Shown here: piece by piece, positions 54,195-63,004 of the stretch
How positions within the stretch are numbered: the stretch's first letter is position 1
Layout of the letters: every line of letters begins with the position of its first letter
Source of the DNA: Micromonospora sp. WMMD1102
Lineage (GTDB): Bacteria > Actinomycetota > Actinomycetes > Mycobacteriales > Micromonosporaceae
DNA: 64,000 nucleotides
Reading direction: 5' to 3'
NCBI RefSeq assembly: GCF_029626265.1
Contig: NZ_JARUBN010000001.1
Location: 7,381,001 to 7,445,000 of the forward strand
Translations under genes and position numbers: made by a program
Notes under the pieces: model-generated
What the model was told of the DNA's origin: nothing
Seen by the model: only the letters and a program-made list of their open reading frames with translations
The model's database searches: none

Positions 54195-55838
54195 GTGGGC
54201 AACGCGTACACCGTGCCGGCGATCATCGTGGTCACCCTGGTCACGGTCGCGATCGGCTTCTATGGGCTGACCCTGGCCCGGACCACCTCCGACTTCCTGG
54301 TGGCGTCAAGGATGGTCAGCCCGACCTGGAACGCGGCGGCGATCGGCGGGGAATACCTGTCGGCCGCCTCCTTCCTCGGCATCGCCGGCCTGATCCTCAA
54401 GTACGGCGTCGACGTGCTCTGGTATCCGGTCGGTTTCGCCGCCGGCTACCTGGCGCTGCTGCTCTTCGTGGCCGCGCCGCTGCGCCGCTCCGGCGCGTTC
54501 ACCCTGCCCGACTTCTGCGAGCTGCGGCTCGGCTCCCGACGGCTGCGCAAGCTGGCCACCGCCTTCGTCGTCTTCATCGGCTGGCTCTATCTGGTGCCGC
54601 AGTTGCAGGGCGCCGGGCTGACCCTGACCACGGTCGCCGGTGGGCCGTACGAGCTGGGTGCGCTGCTGGTCGGGGCGGTGGTGACCGCGAACGTGGCGCT
54701 CGGCGGGATGCGGGCGGTCACCTTCGTGCAGGCGTTCCAGTACTGGCTCAAGCTGACCGCGCTGGCGGTGCCCGCGATCTTCCTGGTGCTGCACTGGCAG
54801 GCCGACGCCCGGCCGCCGGTGACCCCGGTCGGCGGCTCGGTCTTCCCGGCCGCGACCACGGTGGTGGTGGAGGAGCCGGCGACGCTGACCCTGCCGGACG
54901 GCGCCACCCGGCAGGTACGCCCCGGCGAGGAGCTGTCGTTCGCCGCCGGTGACCCGGTGCCGGAGATCTCCAGCGTCGACGCGGACGGCGGGCTGGACTG
55001 GCTGCTGCCGAGCACGGCCGGGGACGACGACCGGGGACTCTTCGCCACCTACTCGCTGATCCTGGCGACCTTCCTCGGCACGATGGGGCTGCCGCACGTA
55101 CTCGTGCGCTTCTACACGAATCCGGACGGCGCGGCGGCCCGGCGTACCACCCTGGTGGTGCTGGCCCTGGTCGGCGCCTTCTATCTCTTCCCCACCCTGT
55201 ACGGCGTACTCGGCCGGATCTACACGCCGCAGTTGCTGCTCACCGGGCGTACCGACGCGGTGGTGGTGCTGCTGCCCGGCGCGGCGCTCGGCGGCGGGCT
55301 GACCGGGCAGCTGCTGGCCGCGCTCGTCGCCGCCGGTGCGTTCGCCGCCTTCCTCTCCACCTCCTCCGGGCTGCTCACCAGCGTGGCCGGGGTGCTCTCC
55401 ACCGACGTGCTCGGCCGCGGCTCGGTACGCGACTTCCGGCTGGCCACCGTGCTCGCCGGGCTGGTGCCGATGGTGCTGGCGCTGAACGTCTCCGGGCTGG
55501 ACGTCTCCCAGGTCGTCGGGCTGGCCTTCGCGGTGGCGGCGTCGAGTTTCTGCCCGCTGCTGGTGCTCGGCATCTGGTGGCGCGGCCTGACCGACGCGGG
55601 CGCGGCGGCCGGGATCCTGGCCGGCGGCGGCGCGGCGGTCGGCGCGGTGCTCTTCACCGTGGTCGGCCCGGAACTCACCGGCTGGCCGGCGGTGCTGATC
55701 GCCCAGCCGGCCGCCTGGACCGTGCCGCTGGCCTTCACCGTGATGGTGACCGTCTCCTGGGCCACCCGCCGCCGGGCCCCGACCGACGTCGCCTCGACGA
55801 TGCTGCGCTTGCACGCTCCGGAGGCACTCCGGCTCTGA
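54195..55838 (+). CDS. Sodium:solute symporter (SSS family), acetate/monocarboxylate type, first module
   Basis: This 547-residue transporter has about 13 hydrophobic segments and the SSS motifs: GGEYLSAASFLGIAGLI (sodium/substrate site), VQAFQYWLKLTALAV, LGTMGLPHVLVRFYTNPDGAAA and GLAFAVAASSFCPLLVLGIWW. A large hydrophilic insertion at about 215-265 (VVVEEPATLTLPDGATRQ, GDPVPEISSVDADGG) would sit outside the membrane and is unusual compared with the second module. GTG 54195 overlaps almost directly with the upstream stop (gap of one base). Acetate or a related short acid is likely the substrate, inferred from the ActP/MctC relatives. Confidence 0.9.
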   Translation: MGNAYTVPAIIVVTLVTVAIGFYGLTLARTTSDFLVASRMVSPTWNAAAIGGEYLSAASFLGIAGLILKYGVDVLWYPVGFAAGYLALLLFVAAPLRRSGAFTLPDFCELRLGSRRLRKLATAFVVFIGWLYLVPQLQGAGLTLTTVAGGPYELGALLVGAVVTANVALGGMRAVTFVQAFQYWLKLTALAVPAIFLVLHWQADARPPVTPVGGSVFPAATTVVVEEPATLTLPDGATRQVRPGEELSFAAGDPVPEISSVDADGGLDWLLPSTAGDDDRGLFATYSLILATFLGTMGLPHVLVRFYTNPDGAAARRTTLVVLALVGAFYLFPTLYGVLGRIYTPQLLLTGRTDAVVVLLPGAALGGGLTGQLLAALVAAGAFAAFLSTSSGLLTSVAGVLSTDVLGRGSVRDFRLATVLAGLVPMVLALNVSGLDVSQVVGLAFAVAASSFCPLLVLGIWWRGLTDAGAAAGILAGGGAAVGAVLFTVVGPELTGWPAVLIAQPAAWTVPLAFTVMVTVSWATRRRAPTDVASTMLRLHAPEALRL

Positions 55839-55980
55839 CGTGCACCCGCGGGGTGCCGGGTGCTCTGGTAGAACTCGTGGAAGTCGCTCTCCTGGGCCAT
55901 CGCCCGTCCCGTCAGGTTTCTACTGCCTCCACCCCTGGACGCGTCCACGGTTTCGCGGTTCGGGGCGGCACAATGGGGCG

Positions 55981-56553
55981 GTGAACCGAGCCGAGCCGCC
56001 GGGCGGGCAGATCCACCACACCGATCCGTTCGCCACCCCGGAAGGGGACCGCTCTCCGGTGCGCCGGCTGCGCGGCCGGCTGCCGGCGCCGGTGACGCTC
56101 TGGACGGCGTACGCCGGGACGACCGCGACCGGCGAGCCGGCGGCTCCGGCCGGGCTGACCGTCTCGTCCACCCTGGTCGCCGACGGTGAGCCGGGCCGGC
56201 TGCTCGGGCTGGTCGACGACGAGTCGGAGCTGTGGGCGGCGGCCTCGGCCAGCGGCCGGTTCGCGGTGACGCTGCTCGGTCCGGCGCACCGGCAGCTCGC
56301 CGACCGGTTCGCCGGGCTCTTCCCGGCGCCGGGCGGGCTCTTCGCCACCGGCGAGTGGACGCACACCGGCTACGGGCCGGTGCCGGGCGGGGCCGGGGTC
56401 GGCGGCTGGGTCGGCTGCCGGCTGGACGGCGCCCGGGAGTACGGCTGGGCGCTGCTGGTCGAGGCCACCGTCGAGACCGTCGAACTGACCGGTACGGCGG
56501 CACCCCTGCTGCACCACCGTGGCCGCTACCGCGAACTGGCCGGAAACGGGTGA
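55981..56553 (+). CDS. Flavin reductase-like FMN-binding protein
   Basis: This 190-residue protein has the flavin reductase-like domain: RGRLPAPVTLWTAYAG, GLTVSSTLVADGEPGRLLGLVDDESELWAA, GRFAVTLLGPAHRQLADRFAG, and GWALLVEATVETVEL near the end. Such proteins reduce or bind FMN, often for monooxygenases, and the lack of a neighbouring monooxygenase leaves the partner open. The start is GTG 55981; CACAAT (55969-55974) six bases upstream suggests a leaderless transcript. It sits between the two symporter modules and precedes a 42-bp palindrome. Confidence 0.85.
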   Translation: MNRAEPPGGQIHHTDPFATPEGDRSPVRRLRGRLPAPVTLWTAYAGTTATGEPAAPAGLTVSSTLVADGEPGRLLGLVDDESELWAAASASGRFAVTLLGPAHRQLADRFAGLFPAPGGLFATGEWTHTGYGPVPGGAGVGGWVGCRLDGAREYGWALLVEATVETVELTGTAAPLLHHRGRYRELAGNG

Positions 56554-56562
56554 CCCGACGGG

Positions 56563-56604
56563 CGTGATACCAGGGTGTCATCACGATGACCTGGTGGTAT
56601 CACG
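56563..56604. promoter_or_regulatory. 42-bp near-palindrome between the flavin reductase gene and the second symporter module
   Basis: CGTGATACCAGG (56563-56574) is mirrored by CCTGG (56590-56594) and TGGTATCACG (56595-56604), with an inner GTCATC/GATGAC pair (56577-56582, 56585-56590). It is 10 bases after the flavin reductase stop and 227 bases before the DUF485 start. It could be an operator or a terminator; no T-tract follows. The rest of 56605-56830 shows no gene. Confidence 0.65.
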
Positions 56605-56830
56605 CGGAACGGACATCTGCCCCGCGGGCGCCCCGGCGACCTCCGGCGTACGGCCCGGTCGGCCGTGGGCGGGGCCGTCGCCAAGCGGCGTGATCCGGGT
56701 CACTGGGCGCAGCCACCGGCCCGTTCGGCGCAGCCGCCGACCAGGCTCCGGATCACTGCTTTCCGAGATCCGGGCGGCTCCATACGGTGCGCGGAAACTC
56801 CCCTGCCCCTGCGAAGGTGGTGAGACCAGC

Positions 56831-57199
56831 ATGTCTACGGACACTCCCGCGCCGGCCAGCGCACCGGCGGACTCGTACGTCGCGGCACAGCGATCGGACG
56901 AGTTCGTCGGGTTGCGCAAGGCTCTGCGCGGCTTCGTCTTTCCGATGACCGTGGCGTTCTTCCTCTGGTACGCGCTTTACGTGATCCTCTCCGCGTACGC
57001 ACGCGGATTCATGGGCACCAAGATCGTCGGCAACATCAACGTCGCCCTCGTCTTCGGCCTGTTGCAGTTCGTCTCCACCTTCCTGATCGCCTGGCTCTAC
57101 TCCCGGTACGCCGAGCGGAAGCTCGACCCGGTCGCAGACAAGATCCGCGCCGAGCTCACCGGCAGCACCGACGAGCGGAAGGAGGAGGCGTCGTCATGA
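56831..57199 (+). CDS. DUF485-family (YjcH-like) small membrane protein, second module
   Basis: This 122-residue protein has the DUF485 core: FVGLRKALRGFVFPMTVAFFLWYALYVILSAYA, then VGNINVALVFGLLQFVSTFLIAWLY and SRYAERKLDP (YxRxAxxxxDP signature). ATG 56831 is preceded by AAGGTGGTGAG. The next gene overlaps by ATGA. YjcH-type proteins accompany acetate permease ActP in many bacteria. The N-terminus is a 20-residue disordered Ala/Pro/Ser tail. Confidence 0.92.
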   Translation: MSTDTPAPASAPADSYVAAQRSDEFVGLRKALRGFVFPMTVAFFLWYALYVILSAYARGFMGTKIVGNINVALVFGLLQFVSTFLIAWLYSRYAERKLDPVADKIRAELTGSTDERKEEASS

Positions 57200-58890
57200 G
57201 TCGAGAGATCCTGGCCGGGTTCAGCCTGGCGGCGGAGGCGGGCAACAGCAGCACCGCCCGTACCCTGACCATCACGCTCTTCCTGGTCTTCGTCGCGGTG
57301 ACCCTGGGCATCACGATCTGGGCCAGCCGGCAGACCAAGACGGCGACCGACTACTACGCCGGTGGCCGCTCGTTCTCCGGTTTCCAGAACGGCATGGCGA
57401 TCGGCGGCGACTACATGTCGGCGGCGTCGTTCCTCGGCATCGCCGGCATCATCGCGCTGTACGGCTACGACGGCTTCCTCTACTCGATCGGCTTCCTGGT
57501 CGCCTGGCTGGTGGCCCTGCTGCTGGTGGCGGAGCTGCTGCGTAACTCGGGCCGCTACACGATGGCCGACGTGCTGGCGTTCCGGATGCGGCAGAAGCCG
57601 GTCCGGACGGCGGCGGCGGTCTCCACCATCACCGTCTCGGTCTTCTACCTGCTGGCCCAGATGGTCGGCGCGGGTGCGCTGGTCGCGCTGCTGCTGGGGA
57701 TCCGGCCGGGCACCACGTTCCTCGGCATGGACGCGGACGCGGCGAAGATCGCCACCATCATCATGGTCGGCGCCCTCATGATCATCTACGTCACCGTGGG
57801 TGGCATGAAGGGCACCACCTACGTGCAGATCGTCAAGGCGTTCCTGCTGATGGGTGGCGCCCTGGTGATGACGGTCCTGGTGCTGGCGCACTACAAGTTC
57901 AACCTCTCCGCCCTGCTCGGCGACGCCGCCAACGCCTCCGGCAAGGGCTCGGCGTTCCTCGAACCAGGACTGCGGTACGGCGTCGAGGTCGCCGGGGACG
58001 CGACGAAGACCTTCTACAACAAGGTCGACCTGCTCTCCCTCGGCATCGCCCTGGTGCTCGGCACCGCCGGCCTGCCGCACATCCTGATCCGCTTCTACAC
58101 CGTGCCGACCGCCAAGGCCGCCCGGAAGAGCGTGCTCTGGGCGATCGGCATCATCGGCACCTTCTACCTGTTCACCCTGGCCCTCGGCTTCGGCGCGGCG
58201 GCCCTGGTCGGCCAGGAGGCGATCACCGCGCAGGACAAGGCCGGCAACACGGCTGCGCCGCAGCTCGCCGAGGCACTCGGGGTCGACTTCCTCGGCGGCG
58301 ACGTCGGCGGGGCCGCCCTGCTCGCGGTCATCGCGGCGGTGGCCTTCGCCACCATCCTCGCGGTGGTCGCCGGGCTCACCCTGGCCTCCTCGTCCAGCCT
58401 GGCGCACGACTTCTACGCCAACGTGATGAAGGGCGGCCAGGCGTCGGAGCGGCAGGAGGTGAACGTCGCCAGGATCTCGGCGCTGGTCATCGGCGCGATC
58501 TCAATCGTGCTGTCGATCTTCGCGCAGAACCTGAACGTGGCCTTCCTGGTCGCGCTGGCCTTCGCGGTGGCGGCCTCCGGCAACCTGCCGGCGATCCTCT
58601 ACAGCCTGTTCTGGAAGAGGTTCAACACCTCCGGCGCCGTCTGGGCGATCTACGGCGGTCTGATCAGCGCCGTCGGGCTGGTGTTCTTCTCCCCGGTGGT
58701 CTCCGGGGCGCCCACCGCGATGTTCCCGGACAGCGACTGGCAGTGGTTCCCGCTGTCGAACCCGGGGATCATCTCCATCCCGGGCGGCTTCCTCTGCGGC
58801 TGGATCGGCACGATGATCTCGAAGGAGTCGGACGAGGACAAGTACGCCGAACTGGAGGTGCGTTCGCTCACCGGCGCCGGGGCGCACTGA
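57196..58890 (+). CDS. ActP-like cation/acetate symporter (SSS family), second module
   Basis: This 564-residue symporter has all the SSS hallmarks: TDYYAGGRSFSGFQNGMAIGGDYMSAASFLGIAG, a long set of about 13 helices, GTAGLPHILIRFYTVPTAKAARKS, and LAFAVAASGNLPAILYSLFWKRF. It resembles ActP more closely than the first module does. The start ATG 57196 overlaps the DUF485 stop (ATGA), so both are co-translated. A terminator follows (58945-58987). Acetate or propionate uptake is probable; two such systems would differ in affinity or substrate. Confidence 0.94.
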   Translation: MSREILAGFSLAAEAGNSSTARTLTITLFLVFVAVTLGITIWASRQTKTATDYYAGGRSFSGFQNGMAIGGDYMSAASFLGIAGIIALYGYDGFLYSIGFLVAWLVALLLVAELLRNSGRYTMADVLAFRMRQKPVRTAAAVSTITVSVFYLLAQMVGAGALVALLLGIRPGTTFLGMDADAAKIATIIMVGALMIIYVTVGGMKGTTYVQIVKAFLLMGGALVMTVLVLAHYKFNLSALLGDAANASGKGSAFLEPGLRYGVEVAGDATKTFYNKVDLLSLGIALVLGTAGLPHILIRFYTVPTAKAARKSVLWAIGIIGTFYLFTLALGFGAAALVGQEAITAQDKAGNTAAPQLAEALGVDFLGGDVGGAALLAVIAAVAFATILAVVAGLTLASSSSLAHDFYANVMKGGQASERQEVNVARISALVIGAISIVLSIFAQNLNVAFLVALAFAVAASGNLPAILYSLFWKRFNTSGAVWAIYGGLISAVGLVFFSPVVSGAPTAMFPDSDWQWFPLSNPGIISIPGGFLCGWIGTMISKESDEDKYAELEVRSLTGAGAH

Positions 58891-58944
58891 TCCGGCGGAC
58901 CGGCCGTCGACCGCTTCAACGGTCACGAATGGTCAGATCGGCAT

Positions 58945-58987
58945 GACGGGTGGTGTCGGGCACGAAGGTGACCCGGCACCACCCGTC
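58945..58987 (+). terminator. Terminator after the second symporter gene
   Basis: GACGGGTGGTG (58945-58955) pairs with CACCACCCGTC (58977-58987). After one G-T wobble, CGGG pairs with CCCG inside, leaving an 11-base loop. It starts 54 bases beyond the stop codon. Confidence 0.82.
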
Positions 58988-59065
58988 CGTCCTCCGCCCA
59001 CCGGACCCGGCGGAGGGGCCTCCCCTCGGCCAGCCGGAGATCAGCTTTCTGGGTAGGCTGGGCGC

Positions 59066-60046
59066 ATGGTGGTAGCCCAGCGTTTCGGAGCGGAACACCG
59101 GATCCTCGTCACCGGCGGTGCCGGATTCGTCCCTTCCCACCTGGTTGACGCGCTCGTCGCGCGGGGCTGCACGGTGGTCGCGGTGGACAACTTCGTCACC
59201 GGCTCCAAGGAGAACGTCGCCCACCTGGCCGACCATCCCCGGTTCACCCTGGTCGAGGCCGACGTCTCGGACGGGCTGCCCGAGCACCACCCGGCGATCG
59301 CCCAGCGGTTCGACGCCGTCATGCACCTGGCCTCGCCGGCCAGCCCCACCGACTTCGCCACGCTGCCGATCGAGATCCTCCGGGTCGGCTCGCTGGCCAC
59401 CCTGCACCTGCTCGACCGGGCGGTCGCCGACCGGGCCCGGTTCGTCCTCGCCTCCACCTCCGAGGCGTACGGCGATCCGCAGGTGCACCCCCAGGTCGAG
59501 ACGTACTGGGGCAACGTCAACCCGATCGGCGTGCGCAGCGTCTACGACGAGGCCAAGCGGTTCGCCGAGGCGAGCACCATGGCATACCACCGCTACCACG
59601 GGCTCGACGTCGGCATCGTGCGGATCTTCAACACGTACGGGCCCCGGATGCGGCCGGACGACGGGCGGGCGATCCCCACCTTCATCACCCAGGCGCTGCG
59701 CGGCGAGCCGCTGACCGTGCACGGCACCGGTGCGCAGACCCGGTCCATCTGCTATGTCAGCGACCTGGTCCGGGGCATCCTGCTGCTGCTCGACTCGACC
59801 GAGACCGGCCCGATCAACTGCGGCACCGAACACGAGGTGTCGATGCGGGAGCTGGCCGAGACGATCGCCGAGCTGACCGGCAGCCGGTCCCAGGTGACCT
59901 ATATCACCCGGACGGCCGACGACCCCGAGATGCGCCGGCCGGACCTCACGCTGGCCCGGGAGCGGCTCGGCTACGAGCCCGAGGTGGCCCCGACCGAGGG
60001 GCTGCGCCGGACGATCGAGCACTTCAGCCAGCGGTTGGCGGGGTAG
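59066..60046 (+). CDS. NAD-dependent UDP-glucuronate decarboxylase (UDP-xylose synthase)-like protein
   Basis: This 326-residue protein is an extended SDR of the UXS type, converting UDP-glucuronate to UDP-xylose. The NAD motif is VTGGAGFVPSHL (GFI in most homologues), with DNFVTGSKENV next. HLASPASP, STSEAYGDPQVHPQ and YDEAKRFAEA (catalytic Tyr and Lys) follow, then RIFNTYGPRM and DLVRGI. The start ATG 59066 follows TAGGCT (59054-59059) by six bases, so it is probably leaderless. It lies just upstream of three LCP genes, which suggests that the sugar enters a cell-wall or capsule polymer. Confidence 0.9.
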   Translation: MVVAQRFGAEHRILVTGGAGFVPSHLVDALVARGCTVVAVDNFVTGSKENVAHLADHPRFTLVEADVSDGLPEHHPAIAQRFDAVMHLASPASPTDFATLPIEILRVGSLATLHLLDRAVADRARFVLASTSEAYGDPQVHPQVETYWGNVNPIGVRSVYDEAKRFAEASTMAYHRYHGLDVGIVRIFNTYGPRMRPDDGRAIPTFITQALRGEPLTVHGTGAQTRSICYVSDLVRGILLLLDSTETGPINCGTEHEVSMRELAETIAELTGSRSQVTYITRTADDPEMRRPDLTLARERLGYEPEVAPTEGLRRTIEHFSQRLAG

Positions 60047-60122
60047 CGGAGGATACCCGGCCCCGGGCCACCCGGGCCGTGGCACCCAGAGGTTTCTTGG
60101 TTCCGCTACGTACCCTGTGGGC

Positions 60123-61370
60123 ATGTTCGCGAGCCCTCCCCCGAACGCGGCCAACAGTCCGTACCGGATGACGGCCGGTGGATCCGCCGGCCGGGCCTCG
60201 GTGCCCGGCCCCGGTCAGCCGGCCGGGTCGAACCGGATCTCCGGCCGGGCGCAGGTGTCCGGCGTACCCGGTCAGTCCCGTCGGCACGACGCGCCGGCCG
60301 GTCCCGGCGGCGGCGGTCCCGGCGGTCCGGGTCTGCCCGGCGCTCCCGGGCGCGGCGGCCCGCGCCCCCGGTGGGGCCGGATCGCCCTGGTGGCCGGCGT
60401 CGCGGTGCTGGTGCTGGCCCTGCTGGCCGGCGGCGGCGCATGGCTCTATCTGCGCGGGCTGGACAAGGACCTGGCCCGGACGGACCCGTTCGCCGAGCTG
60501 GCCGGCGGGCGGCCCAAGTCGGTGAGCGGTGCGCTGAACATCCTGATGGTCGGCAGCGACTCCCGGGACCCGGACGCCCCGGTCGACCAGCGCAGCAAGT
60601 GGCGGGCCGACACCATCATCGTGATGCACATCCCGGCCAGCCACGACAAGGCGTACCTGGTCTCGATCCCCCGGGACCTCTACGTGCCGATTCCGGAGAA
60701 CTCGAAGGCGGAGTGCGGCAGCGGCGAGCGAGGCAAGATCAACGCTGCCTTCGCCTTCGGCGGCCTGCCGCTGGCGGTACGCACCGTCGAGTGCTTCACC
60801 GACGTCCGGATCGACCACGTGATGGCGATCGACTTCGCCGGCTTCAAGGAGGTCACCGACGCCCTCGGCGGGGTCGACCTGAAGGTGGAGCGCAACATCA
60901 CCTCGATCCACAAGCCGTACCGGAAGTTCGACAAGGGCGTCAACCACATGAACGGGGCCGAGGCGCTGGACTGGATCCGGCAGCGCAAGCAGTTCCCGGA
61001 CGGCGACTTCGCCCGGATGCGCCACCAGCAGGAGTTCCTGCGGGCGCTGATGGACAAGGCGGCCAGCACCGGCACGCTCACCAACCCGGGCAAGCTGAAC
61101 GCCTTCCTCAAGTCCGTCACCGGCGCGGTCACCGTCGACGAGGGCTTCTCCCTGGTCGACATGGCGATCCAGTTCCGCAACCTGCGCGGCGAGAACCTCC
61201 AGTTCATCACCAGCCCGCACAACGGCAGCGAGACCGTCAACGGCGAGTCGGTGGTGGTGTCCAACCGGGAGAAGGCGCTGGCCATGTACCAGGCGATGGC
61301 GGCGGACACGATGGACGACTGGGTGGCGGCGAACGTCGCGCCGACACCCACGCCCGGCAACGGCGGTTGA
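60123..61370 (+). CDS. LytR-CpsA-Psr (LCP) family wall glycopolymer transferase, copy 1
   Basis: LCP enzymes transfer teichoic acids, capsule or arabinogalactan to peptidoglycan. The 415-residue protein has a Pro/Gly-rich cytoplasmic head (about 85 residues), one membrane helix (VAGVAVLVLALLAGGGAWLYL), and the LCP domain with NILMVGSDSRDPDAP, RADTIIVMHIPA, YLVSIPRDLYVPIP (catalytic Arg/Asp network), KINAAFAFGG, GFKEVTDALGGVDLKVE, and LDWIRQRKQFPDGDFARMRHQQEF. ATG 60123 is six bases after TACCCT (60111-60116); GTG 60117 is an alternative. The gene is first of a tandem of three related genes. Confidence 0.94.
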   Translation: MFASPPPNAANSPYRMTAGGSAGRASVPGPGQPAGSNRISGRAQVSGVPGQSRRHDAPAGPGGGGPGGPGLPGAPGRGGPRPRWGRIALVAGVAVLVLALLAGGGAWLYLRGLDKDLARTDPFAELAGGRPKSVSGALNILMVGSDSRDPDAPVDQRSKWRADTIIVMHIPASHDKAYLVSIPRDLYVPIPENSKAECGSGERGKINAAFAFGGLPLAVRTVECFTDVRIDHVMAIDFAGFKEVTDALGGVDLKVERNITSIHKPYRKFDKGVNHMNGAEALDWIRQRKQFPDGDFARMRHQQEFLRALMDKAASTGTLTNPGKLNAFLKSVTGAVTVDEGFSLVDMAIQFRNLRGENLQFITSPHNGSETVNGESVVVSNREKALAMYQAMAADTMDDWVAANVAPTPTPGNGG

Positions 61371-61492
61371 ACCGATCGACGCGTGCACCCGTAGATGAAC
61401 AGGAGCAGGTAACGTAGTTGAATTCGGGGCGACCGGCGGGTGACCGCACCTTGTCACGGCGTCCCGCCCTCACCCCTGAACCTGGAGCAGGC

Positions 61493-62755
61493 ATGCCGGT
61501 GCAGTCCCGCCGACGTCCCCCACGGCCCGCCTCGACGGTCCCGCCCTCCCGGGCGACCGCGTCGGTGGGGCCGTCGCCGCTCGACGACTGGCCCGAGGCG
61601 CCGAACGGACCCGGTGGCAAGGCGAAGGGCGGCAAAGGCAGCGGGGGCAAGGGCGGCAAGAGCGCCCGGCGTCGCAGGACCCCGCTCTGGGCCCGCCTCA
61701 CCGTCATCTTCGGTGCCGTGCTGATGCTCTCCAGCGGTGTTGCCATCGCCGGCATGCAGGTCGCGATCGACCAGGCGACCAGCACCATCCAGCAGGAGAA
61801 CCTGCTCGGTGGCGCGGGCAAGTCCGAGGCCGAGGGCGGCAAGGACCTCGACGGCCCGATCGACCTGCTGCTGCTCGGCATCGACGCGCGGGCCCGGCTG
61901 GACGCCGACAACGTACGGGCCGACACCATCATCGTGCTGCACATCCCGGCCACCCACGACCAGGCGTACCTGCTCTCCATCCCGCGCGACACCGAGGTGC
62001 AGGTGCCGGCCTTCAAGAAGAGCCGGTACGGCGGCGGCACCGCCAAGGCGACCGAGGCGTTTTACCACGGTGCGCAGAACGGCGGCGGGCTGGCCGGCGG
62101 CGCGCAGTTGATGGCGGCGACCGTCAACAAGTTGACCGGGATCAGCTTCGACGGCGCGGCGATCATCAACTTCAGCGGCTTCAAGAAGATCATCGACGCC
62201 CTCGGCACCATCCCGATGTGCGTGCGCCACGAGGTCAAGTCGCACCACATGAAGTTGGTCGACGGCGAGCCGATGTGGAACCACGAGGCCGACAAGGCCC
62301 GCGGGGTCAAGAAGCCGGTGGTGCACAAGAAGGGCTGCCGGCAGATGGAGGGCTGGGAGGCGCTGGACTACTCGCGCCAGCGCTACGGCCTGCCCCGCGG
62401 CGACTACGACCGGCAGCAGAACCAGCAGCAGCTGATCAAGGCAATGGCCAAGAAGGCCATGAGTGACGGCGTGATGACCGACATCGGCAAGCTGAACCAG
62501 TTGATGAAGGCCGCCGGCGAGGCGCTGATCGTGGACACCGGGCGTACCCCGATCGCCGACTTCATCTTCACCATGCGCGGGGTGGCCGCCAACGACCTGG
62601 TGCTGCTGCGCACCAACGACGGCAACTTCGCCGGCAACGGCAGCGGTCGGGAGACCCTCAAGCCGATCAGCCAGCAGATGTTCGCGGCGGTCAAGAACGA
62701 CCGGCTGGACGAGTTCATCATCAACAACCCGACAGTGCTCGCGTCGACGAAGTAG
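61493..62755 (+). CDS. LytR-CpsA-Psr family wall glycopolymer transferase, copy 2
   Basis: This protein of 420 residues has a basic, Gly/Lys-rich N-terminus (GGKAKGGKGSGGKGGKSARRRR), a membrane helix (LTVIFGAVLMLSSGVAIAG), and the LCP domain: DLLLLGIDARA, RADTIIVLHIPATHDQAYLL, SIPRDTEVQVPAF, INFSGFKKIIDALGTIPMCV, and LDYSRQRYGLPRGDYDRQQNQQQL. I place the start at ATG 61493 since GGAG lies five bases upstream; a TTG at 61418 would give a longer tail. The gap to copy 1 is 122 bases, with its own leader, so separate transcription is possible. Confidence 0.93.
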   Translation: MPVQSRRRPPRPASTVPPSRATASVGPSPLDDWPEAPNGPGGKAKGGKGSGGKGGKSARRRRTPLWARLTVIFGAVLMLSSGVAIAGMQVAIDQATSTIQQENLLGGAGKSEAEGGKDLDGPIDLLLLGIDARARLDADNVRADTIIVLHIPATHDQAYLLSIPRDTEVQVPAFKKSRYGGGTAKATEAFYHGAQNGGGLAGGAQLMAATVNKLTGISFDGAAIINFSGFKKIIDALGTIPMCVRHEVKSHHMKLVDGEPMWNHEADKARGVKKPVVHKKGCRQMEGWEALDYSRQRYGLPRGDYDRQQNQQQLIKAMAKKAMSDGVMTDIGKLNQLMKAAGEALIVDTGRTPIADFIFTMRGVAANDLVLLRTNDGNFAGNGSGRETLKPISQQMFAAVKNDRLDEFIINNPTVLASTK

Positions 62756-63004
62756 CGCCGCCCCGACGGATACCGGCGGATACCAACGGGGAAAATCGCA
62801 AAAGCCGCTGGACGTGCAAACCGGACGCCTAGCCTGAGCTGAGGAAGCTTCACTCAGCGCCGGGTCCGGGGAGGGGTCACGTTCACATCCAGGCGGGCTG
62901 CTCCGGCCTCACCCGGGCAGCCACGACGAGTTCCCGGCGCCGCCGGCCGTACCGGTAGCTCCGCAGACCGGCGCCGACGGCGGGAGACGCCGGTCTGGGC
63001 CAAG

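Noticed and set aside
60059..60078. GGCCCCGGG/CCCGGGCC hairpin after the UXS-like gene.
   Set aside because: It has a bulge and only a 3-base loop; such sequences are frequent by chance in this composition, so I do not list it as a terminator.
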